A stretch of 64,000 nt of DNA from Xenoacremonium recifei. Taxonomy: Eukaryota; Ascomycota; Sordariomycetes; Hypocreales; Nectriaceae. The notes beneath the pieces were generated by a model that was given only the letters and a program-made list of their open reading frames with translations, had not been told where the DNA came from and made no database searches. Positions 22,024-33,380 of the stretch are shown here, one piece after another (the first letter of the stretch is position 1; the number at the start of each line of letters is the position of its first letter). Both the position numbers and the translations under genes were made by a program. Location: assembly GCA_012184525.1 (NCBI GenBank), contig WOFQ01000059.1:124001-188000 (forward strand), written 5' to 3'.

Positions 22024-22815
22024 GCTGATGAAGTGTTGTGTGTAAGTGCTTGAAGGTATCTAGATGACTTTGACTGAAAGCAAGACTTTGGTAGGAGAAG
22101 AAGATGAAAACTGTGGCTAAGCTGGTGAGATAGAAATTACTTGTAGCTTAGCATCTTCTTCATATATACTTGTTTGTCCAGAACGCTCTGCAAGTCGTGG
22201 TTGTTTGAAATTAACCTACGCATCTCTTGACCCAGAACCCTTCGCGGACAGTCTTGGACCCATTTTCCGCTAGGATCTCTCATGCCCCACTTTCCGCCAC
22301 TGTAAGTCAACGGGAGAAATGGGCTCACCGTCAGCAACATGATATTTGTGGTATTTGTGAAGGGATTGCTTAGTCTCTTCTTACAGTGCCACGCTCCATG
22401 CACGACATTTTACTGGAGAGAATTTATGCAACCGTTGCACTCGGCTCCAAAGCCAATCTACGAACATGAGGCGACCTGTCGTGATGCAATGAGAGCATGA
22501 TTGCCAACCAGTTCCGCGAAAGATAACCCACTTTCCGTTAGGGCCCCACTTCCCGCCAATTTGTCATCGGCCACAGAGTGTCATGGAGTGCGTATTGCGA
22601 CGCGATTGTCCAACAACCGACGCAATCATGGTCACAATAATAATAATATGCATCGATTAGTGAGTCATTTTACTTGTGGCTGGAAGTTGGAGGGAATTTA
22701 TTTGAAGTGGTTGCCAATCGTGGATTAGCATAAATATGATGAACCCCCGGGTTCGACAACACGGAGACGCTACTTCTCAGGTCCCCTTCTTCTTCGGTTC
22801 TTTGCACAAAATAAA
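22024..22815. promoter_or_regulatory. Divergent promoter with repeated TTCCGC-type motifs
   Basis: Lies between the hydrolase and the epimerase. Near-identical CCCA(C/T)TT(T/C)CCG(C) motifs occur at about 22258-22270, 22286-22299, 22528-22538 and 22544-22558, in a region with no supported gene. Such clustering suggests binding sites for a regulator, possibly the neighbouring Zn2Cys6 protein. Confidence 0.4.
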
Positions 22816-23706
22816 ATGCACCTCTCTACTCATACGTGGATGCGCCCTGAGCCTCTGGAACATACTCTTCAACGAGCCAGTCGCTTAGGGTACACCAGCA
22901 TCGAATTAGCAGGTGAACCAACCTTGTTTGACTTGACCGAGACACGCCAGCTTCTGGACAAATACAGGATTCGGTGCTGGGGAACAGTCACCATTATGCA
23001 CGGGACCAGAGACCTTTTGGCATCTGATGAAAAAGAAAGACGCGCCACTGTTCAGTACATGAAGGATGTCGTCACCATGTGTGCTGAATTAGGAGGCCAA
23101 ATCGTTACCGTCGTTCCGGGAAGAGTTGGTAAACTCGTTTCGACTTCAACGCCGGAAAATGAATGGCGATGGGCTGTTGAGGGTCTACGTGAAGTGGCCT
23201 CCCTAGCTCAAGAGAAGAATATCAAAATTGGTATCGAGCCTCTCAACAGATTCGAAACGTATTTCCTCAACCGGGTCGACCAGGCATTGGCGTTGGCAGA
23301 CGAGGTGGGCTATGGTTGTGGGATTGCCTTTGACCCTTTCCATCTGGCGCTTGAAGAAAAGGACCTGTACACGGCGATCAGGGCTAGCCAGGGTCGTATT
23401 GTCGATTTCCATGTTGCGGACCATAACCGACTTGCCGCTGGAGATGGCTCATTCGATTGGCCCAAGATGATATCCGCGTTGGCTGAAACAGGGTACAATG
23501 GCGGTCTCGCGGTTGAATGCATGCCACCAATAGACCGAACACCAGTGGGCAAGTTTGGGCTTGATCAATTAGAGACCGAAGGAGTCGATGTCGCGCCCGA
23601 CCTGCTGCAGTTCATTATTGATCATGGATCGGGCATATTTTCGGATGCATATTACACTCAATTGATGCAGCGATCGGCGGATACGTTGCTGCCTTTGTTG
23701 AACTGA
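22816..23706 (+). CDS. Sugar phosphate isomerase/epimerase-like TIM-barrel enzyme
   Basis: Single exon, 296 residues, starting at the first ATG after a T-rich leader. The sequence has the AP-endonuclease-2/xylose-isomerase-like barrel pattern with the four metal ligands expected for D-tagatose 3-epimerase relatives: Glu141 (GIEPLNRFE), Asp173 (AFDPFH), His199 (FHVAD) and Glu234 (VECMP). Their spacing (32, 26, 35) is close to that of the bacterial ketose 3-epimerase. It probably epimerises or isomerises a ketose or inosose in the cytosol; the exact substrate is not determinable. It is 216 bases upstream of a co-oriented Zn2Cys6 regulator and divergent to a hydrolase. Confidence 0.88.
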   Translation: MHLSTHTWMRPEPLEHTLQRASRLGYTSIELAGEPTLFDLTETRQLLDKYRIRCWGTVTIMHGTRDLLASDEKERRATVQYMKDVVTMCAELGGQIVTVVPGRVGKLVSTSTPENEWRWAVEGLREVASLAQEKNIKIGIEPLNRFETYFLNRVDQALALADEVGYGCGIAFDPFHLALEEKDLYTAIRASQGRIVDFHVADHNRLAAGDGSFDWPKMISALAETGYNGGLAVECMPPIDRTPVGKFGLDQLETEGVDVAPDLLQFIIDHGSGIFSDAYYTQLMQRSADTLLPLLN

Positions 23707-23922
23707 CTGAAGAGAAAGCATGGAAATATTTTCCGGGAAGTAGTTGAGATAGCGAACAATTTGTGATAATAATAATCGAATTTGTTGACTAAGCCAGTTG
23801 AATCATGAATTAATAATGGAGTCGCGGGCTGGAGGATCATGGGCACTTTCTTCGCGCTCGCTTGTCCACTGCCCCAAGATTCCTCCACTCCGCATTCTTG
23901 CGTGTCAGAACAACCGCGGAAG

Positions 23923-26302
23923 ATGTCAGAAAATGGTCTGCCGCTCCCAAGTCGCAAGCGAAAGCTGCGCGTGGACGTAGCCTGTGACTTCTGTCGGCGG
24001 AGAAAGGTGACTGATCACCAGCTACCCAATCCCTTTGCAAAGACTGCTGACCCTTGAAAGCTGGGCTGCGACAACGCCAGGCCGAGATGCCAGAACTGCG
24101 AATCTCACAGCAAAGAATGCACTTACACGGTGCGAGGCCCAAAGCTGGTCAAAATCGATTCAACGTCGGAATGTGCCCGGGATAACAGCCACCGAGTTCT
24201 GGCCTCGAAACGCGAGACCAGTTCACTCGTCCATGGAAGGGCAGCACCAGGCAATCACCAAGGCTCAGATAATGAAGCACCACCAGACCTTTCGGAAAGG
24301 TCAACACCGAATGGACCGAAGCCCGATTCAAACTTACGATTTCATGGTCCGACTAGTGCAATGTTTGACGGAGAGCATCCAACGAGCAGGACGAAGGCGG
24401 ACTTGAGCGCCGAGGACATGGCGCGCAAATCTCAATTGCTGGCCGAGACCGCCAGGCAACGTATGGGATACCGCATCACGATATTCTAGCCATTCTAATC
24501 CGAGTCTCAGGCCAGCTCGAGCTTATCAATCTCCGATCTCGAAAGTTAGACTTTGACGGAACCGACCCAGAGCTTGGAATGAAGCTTCTGACGATCTTCT
24601 GGAATCGCCAACACGCGACCGGCTCAATCGTGTATCGACCCTACTTCATGAGAGATATGGCCTTCCAAGGGCCGTATTTCTCCAAGCTTCTCATCAACGC
24701 AATCTTCTTCATCGCAACGAAGGATGAAAAGGGATCCGCAGATTTTGCATGTTCGACAGGACCCTGTGACTCGGGGCGACCTTTCCGCCAAAGGATCGAA
24801 GAACTGCTCTACGACCCCAAGACTCAACTGATGTGCATAAGCTCTATCCCAACTATTCAAGCTCTTCTCCTCTTTTCAGATGCACTCTTCTCGTGGTGTG
24901 ATGAGAGAAGCCTGTCATGGCACTACCTCGGCATTGCGATCAACATGATCATTGATCTTGGCATTCACACCGAGTCATCTCCCGCCACAATGAGAAGGGC
25001 ATCATGTTTCAAGGACTTGGAGGTGGACCGAAGGGTTTTCTGGGCAGCTTATAGTAAGTATAGTCTCCTAGATTTCTCATGACTGCGTTGACAAGGCCAA
25101 ATGTACAGTCTTAGACAAAACCCAGTCCATATACCAAGGACGGCCCCCGCGCCTAAGAGATATAGACACCGACGTTCCCATGATATTCTTGGATGAGTTC
25201 GAAGAGCTTGAGCCTTTCGAAAGCACCGGCTACTCGAAATCCCCAGAGGGATGTGGCGAGCCCACGCACAGCGTCACTACCTTCCAACAACTCGGCAAGC
25301 TTGCGACCATCACCGACCACATTCTGTGCAATTTCTATGTACAAAAAGGCTTGGAGAAACACCAAGATGAGTTGATCAACAAACTTGCGCTGATACATGA
25401 CGAGCTCATGTCCTGGCGCAAGTCTCTGCCACCGCATCTGGCCTTGTTGTCGGACAATCTGAACGAGACCAATGCAGAAGATGGTCACGTCGATCTCCCT
25501 CATATCATATGCCTAACGTAAGTGATCTATTCATCTCAGTATACTTTCTCTAACCTGCGATAGCCTGATGTTCCATGCCAAGATGATTTTATTACATCGC
25601 CCATTTACGCCAGGTGGCCATCTCAGCACTTCGGCCGGATCCTCCTCAAGAGATGCTTCTTCCGTCTGCGAGAGTGCAGCCGAGGATATTGATGGTATTC
25701 TCCGATACTACAAGACGCATTGGCCGATAAATACGCCGCCGTACTTTCTATCTTATGCCACGTATGTTAGCGGAACAATCCACGCGCGAACAGCCGCAGA
25801 ACATCCTCCCGGATCGAAACATCATAAGTATCTCCAGAATTGCATCGACATACTATCTCAGCACCAAAACGTTTGCCATGCCCCGCGCAGATGTCTGGAA
25901 ATTCTTCTTGGCCTAGCAAAAAGACTGGGGGTAAACGTTGGGGATGAAATTTCCGCGCCTGCTCCCAGTTCTTGTCACTTAACTTCAACGTTGCGAGGCC
26001 AGAGTGACCTACTAAGTGGCGTCGACCCCCCCGTGCCAACTTGGTTGTCGGCCGATCGCAGCCAGCAAGCGAATTCATCTGACCTAATTCCGGAGGTCGC
26101 AACGAATGAAGGCATTCCGCAACCTTCGGCAGATGCTGCAGACTCGAGCAAAGCTACACCAGCATTCACGCTGCCCCTTGTTGAAAACTCTGCCATGCAG
26201 GATTCAGGGGAAGGGTTGGAATCATGGCTACCGGGGATATCGTTCGACATGGACCCTCTTTTCGGATTCAATACTTTCTCCTTTGAAACATGTAACAATT
26301 AA
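23923..26302 (+). CDS. Zn2Cys6 fungal transcription factor
   Basis: Five exons (23923-24006, 24061-24460, 24511-25053, 25109-25517, 25564-26302) give 724 residues. The binuclear cluster is at 21-48, with Cys21, 24, 31, 38, 41 and 48 preceded by a basic KRKLR; its coding sequence is split by the first intron, as is common. A fungal_trans-type middle homology region follows (KLDFDGTDPELGMKLL, RPYFMRDMAFQGPYFSKLLINAIFF, then WHYLGIAINMIIDLGIH). The second intron (24461-24510) contains a CTAAT branch-like site; without it the frame appears shifted. An in-frame ATG at 23839 would add 28 residues. It probably regulates the adjacent epimerase and hydrolase. Confidence 0.9.
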
Positions 26303-27021
26303 CAGGAAGGATTCAGGCAGTATTCACCTTCTCTGGTTGTTGTTCATCGTTACAAGGTCTCCCCGTCACAAGTGTTGCTTGCTTACTGCTCAAAAGACAT
26401 GAAGTGAGACTTCGATAAAACTTCGATATTTTTAGAGTGAGATGTTCGTATAGGTGAAGATCAAAATCTGGACGGGCATAGATCAAATTCACCTATTACA
26501 TTCAGTCCATCCATCCCCAAACCTGCATGGTAACGACTAAAAAAAATCGAGTCTTCTCAAGCATTGGGTTCGATCCCTCTTTGAGGAGAATTCGAACAGG
26601 ATTCGCCAAGTACCGTTTCTGGAATGCTATTGACAGAACATTGATCAATCTGGAAGACTGCCGGGAGGGAGAAATGACTGTCAAGAGTGAACGTGACACC
26701 ATAAAAAAGAGGGAAAAGGGGGAAGCCTCATGTGAAGATCGCGAGGCGTCACTTCTCTGCTTTCCAGATTTTTGTCCACTTCTGTCTCTGAACATTCTCA
26801 CCTTTCTTGATGCTGCCTCCATACAACGGATAAACCTAGGAAGTGATTGGTTCTTCACACCAGATTGGTCATGCGACAGGGCATGGTCATGATTCACTGC
26901 AAAAGCTCAGGCCCAGCAAAACACGCGTCCACTCAATGTTTTTCTTTTGTCCTTTTTTTCTCGACTCTCAACTCCATCTTTCAAACCTCATCATCCGGTT
27001 CCCAACTCCCGTCGACCCAAC
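26303..27021. other. Intergenic
   Basis: The 3' flank of the regulator and promoter of the next gene. An open frame of about 120 codons (26527-26892) has no domain, splice pattern or start context that supports it. Confidence 0.5.
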
Positions 27022-27545
27022 ATGACTTCTCCCAAGAAAGCTGACGAACGCCAACTCCCTGCCTTTCTTGGCGTGCCCGAAGATGTGGAGGTAGAGTCGT
27101 GGGTTCTCGAATACCTTCGAGACAAGGGACTCTCATGGGCAGACATGATGGCGATCATTGAAGTCAAGGGGAAGGAATGGGAAAAGGAGCGACAGGAGCA
27201 ACGGGAGTATGTTGCGCAGAGAGTTCACCGTTGGGTTGAAGAACAGGTCGAACTCCGAGCCGAGATGCAGGCACGAGCCGCTCAACTCTATGAGGTAAAC
27301 TTCTTCGATCTCACATCTTCATGACCAGTCTGTTGACTCTTACGTAGCAAGCCCAGTCCAGCCGCAAGAAAGATGAGGAGAAGCCTGCTAAGGATGAACC
27401 TGGAACTCCTAAGCGGAAGTGGAGAGACACGGTGAGCAATGCATTTCCTTCATTTCACTTGACACAGCTGACACCACATGCCTGACAGCTCGTACTTCGT
27501 CCCAAGCGCAGTCGCCCTGCCGAGAACGAGTCCAAGATCGAATAG
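27022..27545 (+). CDS. Hypothetical small charged protein with coiled-coil and basic tail
   Basis: Three exons (27022-27294, 27348-27431, 27489-27545) in consistent phase give 137 residues. Residues 10-35 contain hydrophobic/acidic segments (LGVPEDVEVESWVLEYLRDKG), 45-91 form a highly charged helix likely to be a coiled coil, and the C terminus is basic (PKRKW, RPKRSRP), which may direct the protein to the nucleus. No family is recognised and no signal peptide is present. The stop at 27543-27545 is followed by a GC-rich stretch and the convergent GH1 gene. Confidence 0.6.
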
Positions 27546-27729
27546 TCTACCCCCACTGCCGATAATCACAACGCGTCTGACGGAAAGGACACGGACAACT
27601 CCAAGGCCAAGTAGCCCGCGGGCGACGAGCCTCAGGCTTGAGACTATTCTGAGAGAAGAAGAGAGGCAACGTGTGAAGAGCATGTAGATTAGCTACCAGA
27701 GATCACTCCTAATCAGGCTCGCAAAACAC

Positions 27730-29595
27730 TCATTCAACCCCCCTCGCCTTCATGAAATCCACCAGATCAAAGAAGCTCTTTTTGTAGTACCGCTCTTGCG
27801 TCGTATGGTTGACCGCCTGGATGCCAAACAGCGACGAGGCATCTCCAAACTCCCAGTTGTCCTGGAAACTCCAAGCAAACGCGCCAATCACCTCAACGCC
27901 GTCCTCCCAGATGGCCTTGAGCACTTCAGACAGGTAACTGAGGTAGTACTGGCTGCGCGGCGAGTCAAAGAGCTTGTCTACAAGCGCCTTGTCGAGCTCA
28001 TCCCACACGGGGAAGCCAAACTCGGTGATGACGATTGGTACGTGGAACGTGTTGTAGAGGTAGTTGAGGTAGTTGCGCAGATACGTCGGGGTGATGTACA
28101 CGTAGGACTGCGAGCGGTATCCGATGTCCCATCCGTATACATTGACCGTTGTCTGGTTCACGCAGTAGGGCCGGAACGTAGAGGATTCGTTGTGAGCACA
28201 ATCGATGACGCTCTCCTTCTCATCTGGCGTGGGAGGCGCAATCACTGTCGCAGTGTACGGGTCGACACCGATGAAGTCTGCAGTGCCGCCGATGTATTTC
28301 AAGTCCTTCTTGCTAAGCGGCACGTAGTCGCTGAAGGTCTGCTTGAAAGATTCAGGATAATCCTGACCCAAGAAGATCGGGTTGCAGAAGGGCCCCAGCT
28401 GGATCGAGTTGAAGTGGTCTGCTGCATAGACATCTGCCTCACTCTCAGGATCCCGTGGGACGCCAAAGTTGTTATTGAATTTGAGTGAGATCTTGCCGCT
28501 TCCCTTGAGCTTCTCCTTGTAGAAGTGGTAGACGTGGGCATGAGCCATGATGACGTTGTAGACTGCCTTGGCGTTGTATGAGTACAGGAGAGGCTCGTTG
28601 AAGGTGAACCAGACAGGTACGCGGTCCGCATAATGGGACATGACAACCTGAGCGTAGTTCACGTAGGCGTTGACAAAGGTCTCGTTCTGGTACGCTCCGT
28701 TAACGTATCCAAATTCCGGCGGATCAGCTGCCGTGGAGAGGTTGTTTCCGTAGAACTGCAATGGGGTGTCGAAGTGCAGTAGCGTCACTTCAGGGACCAT
28801 TCCCTTCTCGAGGATGAAGTTGATCACGTCGTTGTAATGATCAATTCCCTCTTGGTTGACAGGTGTGCCAGGCAGAGCGAAGGGCAGGATTCGAGTCCAG
28901 GCGATACTGAAAGAGTAATGCTTGGCGCCCATGGCTGCGACACGCTCAATGTCTTGCTTGTAGTAGTAGTAGTTCTCGTTGGTCACGTATGTCTTGGGTC
29001 TGTCATCTTGAATCAGGATGTCCATCAAAGAAGGTGATTTGCCCTCGTCGGCCGTAGCTCCCTCAATCTGGCTGGCCGAGGATGAGACACCAAACATGAA
29101 GCCCTCAGGAAAGTTGTAGCAGTCGGTAGGGCCAAAGTAATCCCTTGGTGGAAGGACCAGCTCAGAACTTGGAACGGGCGTTGGTGAGACTGTCGTGCTG
29201 AAGATGCCCGTCTCAGTGAAGTTGGGCGGGTTTGCGTGCTCCCAAAGCGCCGTCCAAGCTGCCTGACCATACGGATCATTTGTATCCGTTGCCGCCGTAG
29301 TAGCATTGGGGTTCCATTTTCCCCAAGTCGTGTAAGAGAGCGAGGGGATCAAAGTTGTCAAAGCCTCTGATGGTTGCGCGTAGGTGGTGGTGCATGTAGG
29401 CGCTGGAACAGACGTCGCATATCTGACGGTATCCGACAGCGTGTAGCTGAACGGCGTAAAAGAATATTGCGGCTCTCTCGTCTTAGTAGCCTTGCATTGC
29501 GGGCGAGCTGTCGGGCCCGTGGTTGTCACAAATATTTGTTGTGCAGCAGCAACGCTGGCCAGGAGGAGTTGGCCAAGAGCCAGTGTAGGCGCCAT
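27730..29595 (-). CDS. GH1 beta-glucosidase, secreted, with N-terminal extension
   Basis: A single exon of 621 residues with a signal peptide (about 1-19). The GH1 barrel starts near residue 162 (FPEGFMFGVSSSASQIEGA). The acid/base Glu334 lies in TFNEP and the nucleophile Glu525 in VITEFG; GAFAWSFQDNWEF near the end matches the conserved aglycone-site region. A 140-residue Thr/Ser/Pro-rich stretch precedes the barrel, unusual for intracellular GH1 enzymes, and several N-glycosylation sequons are present. It should hydrolyse beta-glucosides or related glycosides outside the cell. Nothing suggests disruption. Confidence 0.95.
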   Translation of the reverse strand: MAPTLALGQLLLASVAAAQQIFVTTTGPTARPQCKATKTREPQYSFTPFSYTLSDTVRYATSVPAPTCTTTYAQPSEALTTLIPSLSYTTWGKWNPNATTAATDTNDPYGQAAWTALWEHANPPNFTETGIFSTTVSPTPVPSSELVLPPRDYFGPTDCYNFPEGFMFGVSSSASQIEGATADEGKSPSLMDILIQDDRPKTYVTNENYYYYKQDIERVAAMGAKHYSFSIAWTRILPFALPGTPVNQEGIDHYNDVINFILEKGMVPEVTLLHFDTPLQFYGNNLSTAADPPEFGYVNGAYQNETFVNAYVNYAQVVMSHYADRVPVWFTFNEPLLYSYNAKAVYNVIMAHAHVYHFYKEKLKGSGKISLKFNNNFGVPRDPESEADVYAADHFNSIQLGPFCNPIFLGQDYPESFKQTFSDYVPLSKKDLKYIGGTADFIGVDPYTATVIAPPTPDEKESVIDCAHNESSTFRPYCVNQTTVNVYGWDIGYRSQSYVYITPTYLRNYLNYLYNTFHVPIVITEFGFPVWDELDKALVDKLFDSPRSQYYLSYLSEVLKAIWEDGVEVIGAFAWSFQDNWEFGDASSLFGIQAVNHTTQERYYKKSFFDLVDFMKARGVE

Positions 29596-31145
29596 GGTGT
29601 TGTGAGATCACCGGCAGTTTCTAGAATGTCCTGGACTGTGTTTGTGGATTGCAAACAGATTTCGCCTCATGATTCACCTCACGAAGGTATCGTCATCTTT
29701 TGTACTTGACTCGCTTGCAACGCTTTACACCAGGTGACGGGGTTATCCCACAGTAACAACGCCATTGCTACAGTTCGGACCGATTCCATCGGCTCTTGTC
29801 AACTTTGGGGCAAATGCCGGGCAATGCGGGGAGACAACTCGTCTTCTGCTTGGCTACACGGCTGTCAAAGTGGCCTTGCGGGGGAAAACGTGGAGAGATC
29901 TGGGGGGCTCGCGTGCAACGGCGCAATGACGTCCGATGATGCCGCTTGGTGGCCTTCACAGACGGCGAAATACGTCGGGGAAATAGTGCCTTGGTTGCGG
30001 AGAGTCCGCTCGGCTCTGAGGCAGGATTGGGCCATGATCGACCAGGTTCTTGGGACCCAGCTGTCTGGTGACCAGAGGAAACTTGGGTTCGGCTTGGCTC
30101 AGAGGGCAACGATCGCCGAAGCCAGGCGAAATTATTCTTGAAAGTCCGAACGATTTACGGAATAGCTAAACGTCAAATTAGACGTAAAAAAATGCTTGAA
30201 TGATCTGACTGCTGCTTTGGTGGAGGTGTGCTTGTTGCCACTCCACCATTTTCACGATGCTAGATCCTAGTGATTCAATATGAAGCTCCGCTCACTTACT
30301 TCGTCCGAGATAGCAACAACTCCAAAATAGGTCTTTTTCTTTAGGACCCTACGCACGCACCGAATTGGGTAATTTCCACCTGCCTGTTGCTTGCAGGGGC
30401 CTCTTTCACACCTTTTTTATTTGATACAGCTAGGCATCAGCTTGTACAATCGGTTTGTGTAATCAGCTGGTACAATCAAGCCCACAGCTTGCCCAAGGGC
30501 AAACAGGAATATGATTCCTTTCTAGCTAGACCTAGTATAAATAGTCGACTTCTTCTCATAAGGAAGAAGGCTCTTTTTAAATCTAAACTATATACTACAG
30601 TCAATACCTGCTGCTATATATACCGCCTGAGATACGATCCACGCCATTGAATGAACTCAACCGGTCACAGCTTTTACTGTCCTTGGCATTCCCAACACTG
30701 TTACCTACTGGCGCAGCTGATCTTATCGCTCTGAGATAGCGAAGCATTTATTATGTCATTTCTCTTTCCCTTTCTGTTAGCAGTGATTCACGGCCAAAGG
30801 GCAGACTATAATTCACAGCTAAAAAGCAGACTCCGGGAAATTATTAAGTCTGCCTAAATATCCATACTATTTATATGTAAAAAATGGCGGAACCAAAAAT
30901 ACCACAAGTTTTTCCGGTAAATCTGGGGGCTTTATGCCGCCCACTCTCACCTGGTAAGAATCTCCTCACCCAGCCCTTGCGGTCGCCTCAACTTCGTCCT
31001 TTCATACCCTCAGCCGCCACACCCGACATCCTGATATCACATCGCGCACACAATCCCACTTTCCCCCTCAGTAAGACATCAATGGATCCTTTCTTTATAT
31101 GGTAGCTGGCTAACAACATTACTCCAGGCCTTAGATCATCCAAAG
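29596..31145. other. Intergenic, 1.5 kb
   Basis: The left half is the GH1 promoter; an open frame at 29734-30141 has no supporting features. The right half (30150-30900) is AT-rich. A probable 5'-UTR intron of the next gene lies at about 31070-31129 (GTAAGA...CTCCAG). Confidence 0.5.
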
Positions 31146-32219
31146 ATGGGCGATTCAGCCTCCAAGGCCCCCGACGATGTCAACTCCTACGGCTATAATC
31201 TAGCATCCAATAACCCTGCCGGAAAGTAGAAGACCACTTCTTTCGCCACTCACTCTGCCGAAGCTCTGTGGGCCCGGATTCAGTGGGCAGCAACAGCTCG
31301 GACTTACACCAGAGACACTGTTGACTTGGAGCTTCTGTCTGAGGAGATCGCAGAGGCGATTGGACAGGTCAGGGTCCCCAAGAACGAAAACCTGATCCGC
31401 AACTGGGAGGCCATCAGCATTTGATGGAATCCAACGAGGAGCTCCGTCAGGAAGAGGCCAATGAGGCGGCCAAAAGCTTCGAGGTATGTTGCCAAGAACC
31501 AAATGTCGACGTATGGGCTTATGCTAATCAACGCTTGTTCTTAGTCCCTCTGGCCCGCGTTCCCTTCATCCACTGTCAAGCCTGCGGCCATCATGAGCCT
31601 AGCCAAAGGCTTGAAGCATGGGGCTCTGAAGGAATTCGATGTTTCGGAGAAGGAGTATCTTCCCCTGATCGGAAGCTTCTGCACGAACTACAACACTATT
31701 GCGAATGTCATTCCGAGCGAATTCGACACGGAGCAGCCCACAGAAACGTTGCTTGGGCTTATCCGGTCGGCATCCATTTTCGCAAGCCACAGCAAGGCCC
31801 CGGAATGGTGCTGCGTGCCCGCTGAAGTGATTGCCAATGAAGGTCAAGATGAGCCCTTGAGCCTTTCTGGCCTACTTCAGAATATCATCACGATCAAGGA
31901 GGAGCACCAGAAATTGATCGGGAAGATTCGCGAAGCCAACCAACGCGAATGGGGTCAGCATATGTCGGAGGGCCTGCTTCCGCTTACGAAAGTTATCGCG
32001 GAGCTTCGACAGTCAATTAACGTAGCAAAACATGAGACGTTGTTGACCCAGTTCGCGGCAAATGCTCACATGTTAGCGGACGCGATTCTCGCCAAAGTAG
32101 AAGCTTTGCAGCGCAGGGAACTTCGGGTATACAAACTATGGCTGGATGGAGTTGCATTTGAGGATGAAGATGAGGCGATGGACGAGGGCGAGTCAAATGG
32201 TGAGGGCAGTGCTGCTTAG
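31146..32219 (+). pseudogene. Unknown protein gene with an in-frame stop at codon 28
   Basis: Exons 31146-31367, 31418-31483 and 31545-32219 keep phase across two GT-AG introns and would encode 320 residues. Codon 28 is TAG (31227-31229), between NNPAGK and KTTSFATHSAE. The rest reads as a real protein: mixed N-terminal domain, a helical C-terminal part (IKEEHQKLIGKIREANQREW, then ELRQSINVAKHETLL) and an acidic tail (DEDEAMDEGESNGEGSAA). No family is recognised. The stop could come from a CAG-to-TAG change. Either this allele is broken, or translation starts downstream of the stop; I cannot tell which. Confidence 0.55.
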
Positions 32220-32844
32220 GCTGGTCAGTACGCTATGGTGGAGCGGCATATATGAGCCGTATGACAAGCCTTGTATTAAAAAACAGGTAGTTCTCTCACG
32301 AAGGACGTGGAGTTTTTCAGCGGAAGAAGACGGGAGTCTTTCTGGAATGCTTTGGTCTCTCGAAGAACAACAGCCATAGGGGATTGCCACAAATGATTAC
32401 TATATAGTCGAGGAGCTACTGTTATATAAGATCAACATAATTGATTACCACATAGTCGGAGGAACTAGTAATTAAGTGAGGCGTGAATAAGTGAATGCAA
32501 ATTCTCTTTTAATGATCGAAGTTTTGCGGAATTCGAAAGCCCTGAGCGTGCAACAAGTCATGCTGTCGCACACCCATTCGCTTTCACAACAAACCTGTCT
32601 TAAGTCGGTCCATCAGAGCCTCTAGATAGCCTCCTGGACTGACACGACAACGAGGGTGCAAAATGGCAGTATCCCTGCACTGCACGATTGAATATTTTAA
32701 TAATCTTACATGGTTTCGGCCTTTGAAGCCCTAGCCCGCGTGTAGCTGTTGCCCAAACGCCTCATCACTACGTGTACACGTCTTTTATACAATAGTCCTC
32801 GGTCATCGTACAAATCCTTTCTCCGTCTATCATCTTCTGACACC
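32220..32844. other. Intergenic, convergent 3' ends
   Basis: Region between the unknown gene and the AIM19-like gene. AT-rich in 32390-32500; no supported feature. Confidence 0.55.
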
Positions 32845-33380
32845 TCAGTCCCTGTTCCCCCAGCGATTCCTCTGTATCCGCTCCTTCTCATCCTTGTCAA
32901 AGTCGCCATGGAAGTACACCCAACCACCGGCAACGCAATTAGCAGTGCCCATCCCAATAGCCGTGCCTCTCACGACGCCACGGACGCTGAACTTCCCGCG
33001 GAGGCTCTGGCGACGTCGCAAGGCTAGAAGCGCATATAGGCCGGACCAGGCAGCCGTCAAGCCTGCACTGCCGGTCGGGTAGCCGCTGAGGTTGAGGTAC
33101 GAGGAGAAGAGCAGCGGCGGAACGAAGAGGAACATGGGCAGCTTTTGGAGGGGTCGAGCGTGGAGGGCGGTGATGAGCGTTGCGAGGAGGGAGGGGGCGA
33201 GGGAGTAAGCTGGGATAGGATGGTCAGCATTGGTTCGTTTGAAGCTGGAGCTAGGATGTCGGCAGAGAGAAAGTGATCGTGTGCCAGCTCGGCAGGGCGT
33301 TAGAGGAAAGACTTACTGCCCCAAGCGTTGAGGTAATCGGTAACAGACTTGGATGGCGGCGCATTCTCCTTGTCAGCCAT
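32845..33380 (-). CDS. AIM19: AIM19-like mitochondrial membrane protein
   Basis: Two exons (33380-33317 and 33209-32845) give 142 residues. The N terminus (MADKENAPPSKSVTDYLNAWG) and the segment LLATLITALHARPLQKLPM agree with the fungal family named after yeast AIM19 (altered inheritance of mitochondria). About four hydrophobic segments are predicted by eye, with a basic loop (RRRQSLRGKFSVRG) and a polar C terminus. The molecular role of the family is not well defined. The assignment rests on remembered family patterns and should be checked by profile search. Confidence 0.75.

Noticed and set aside
24461..24510. Apparent frameshift in the Zn2Cys6 regulator
   Set aside because: A 50-nt GT-AG intron with a CTAAT branch-like site joins ARQ to RQLELIN in phase and restores the family pattern.
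26566..26577. GGTTCGATCC resembling a tRNA T-arm
   Set aside because: No acceptor stem, D arm or anticodon stem could be formed around it on either strand.
29734..30141. 135-codon open frame upstream of the GH1 gene
   Set aside because: No domain, no intron pattern, and an equal-sized frame on the opposite strand.
31368..31417. Apparent second lesion (TGA at 31422) in the unknown gene
   Set aside because: A 50-nt GT-AG intron (31368-31417) removes the shift and keeps the frame; only the TAG at codon 28 remains.
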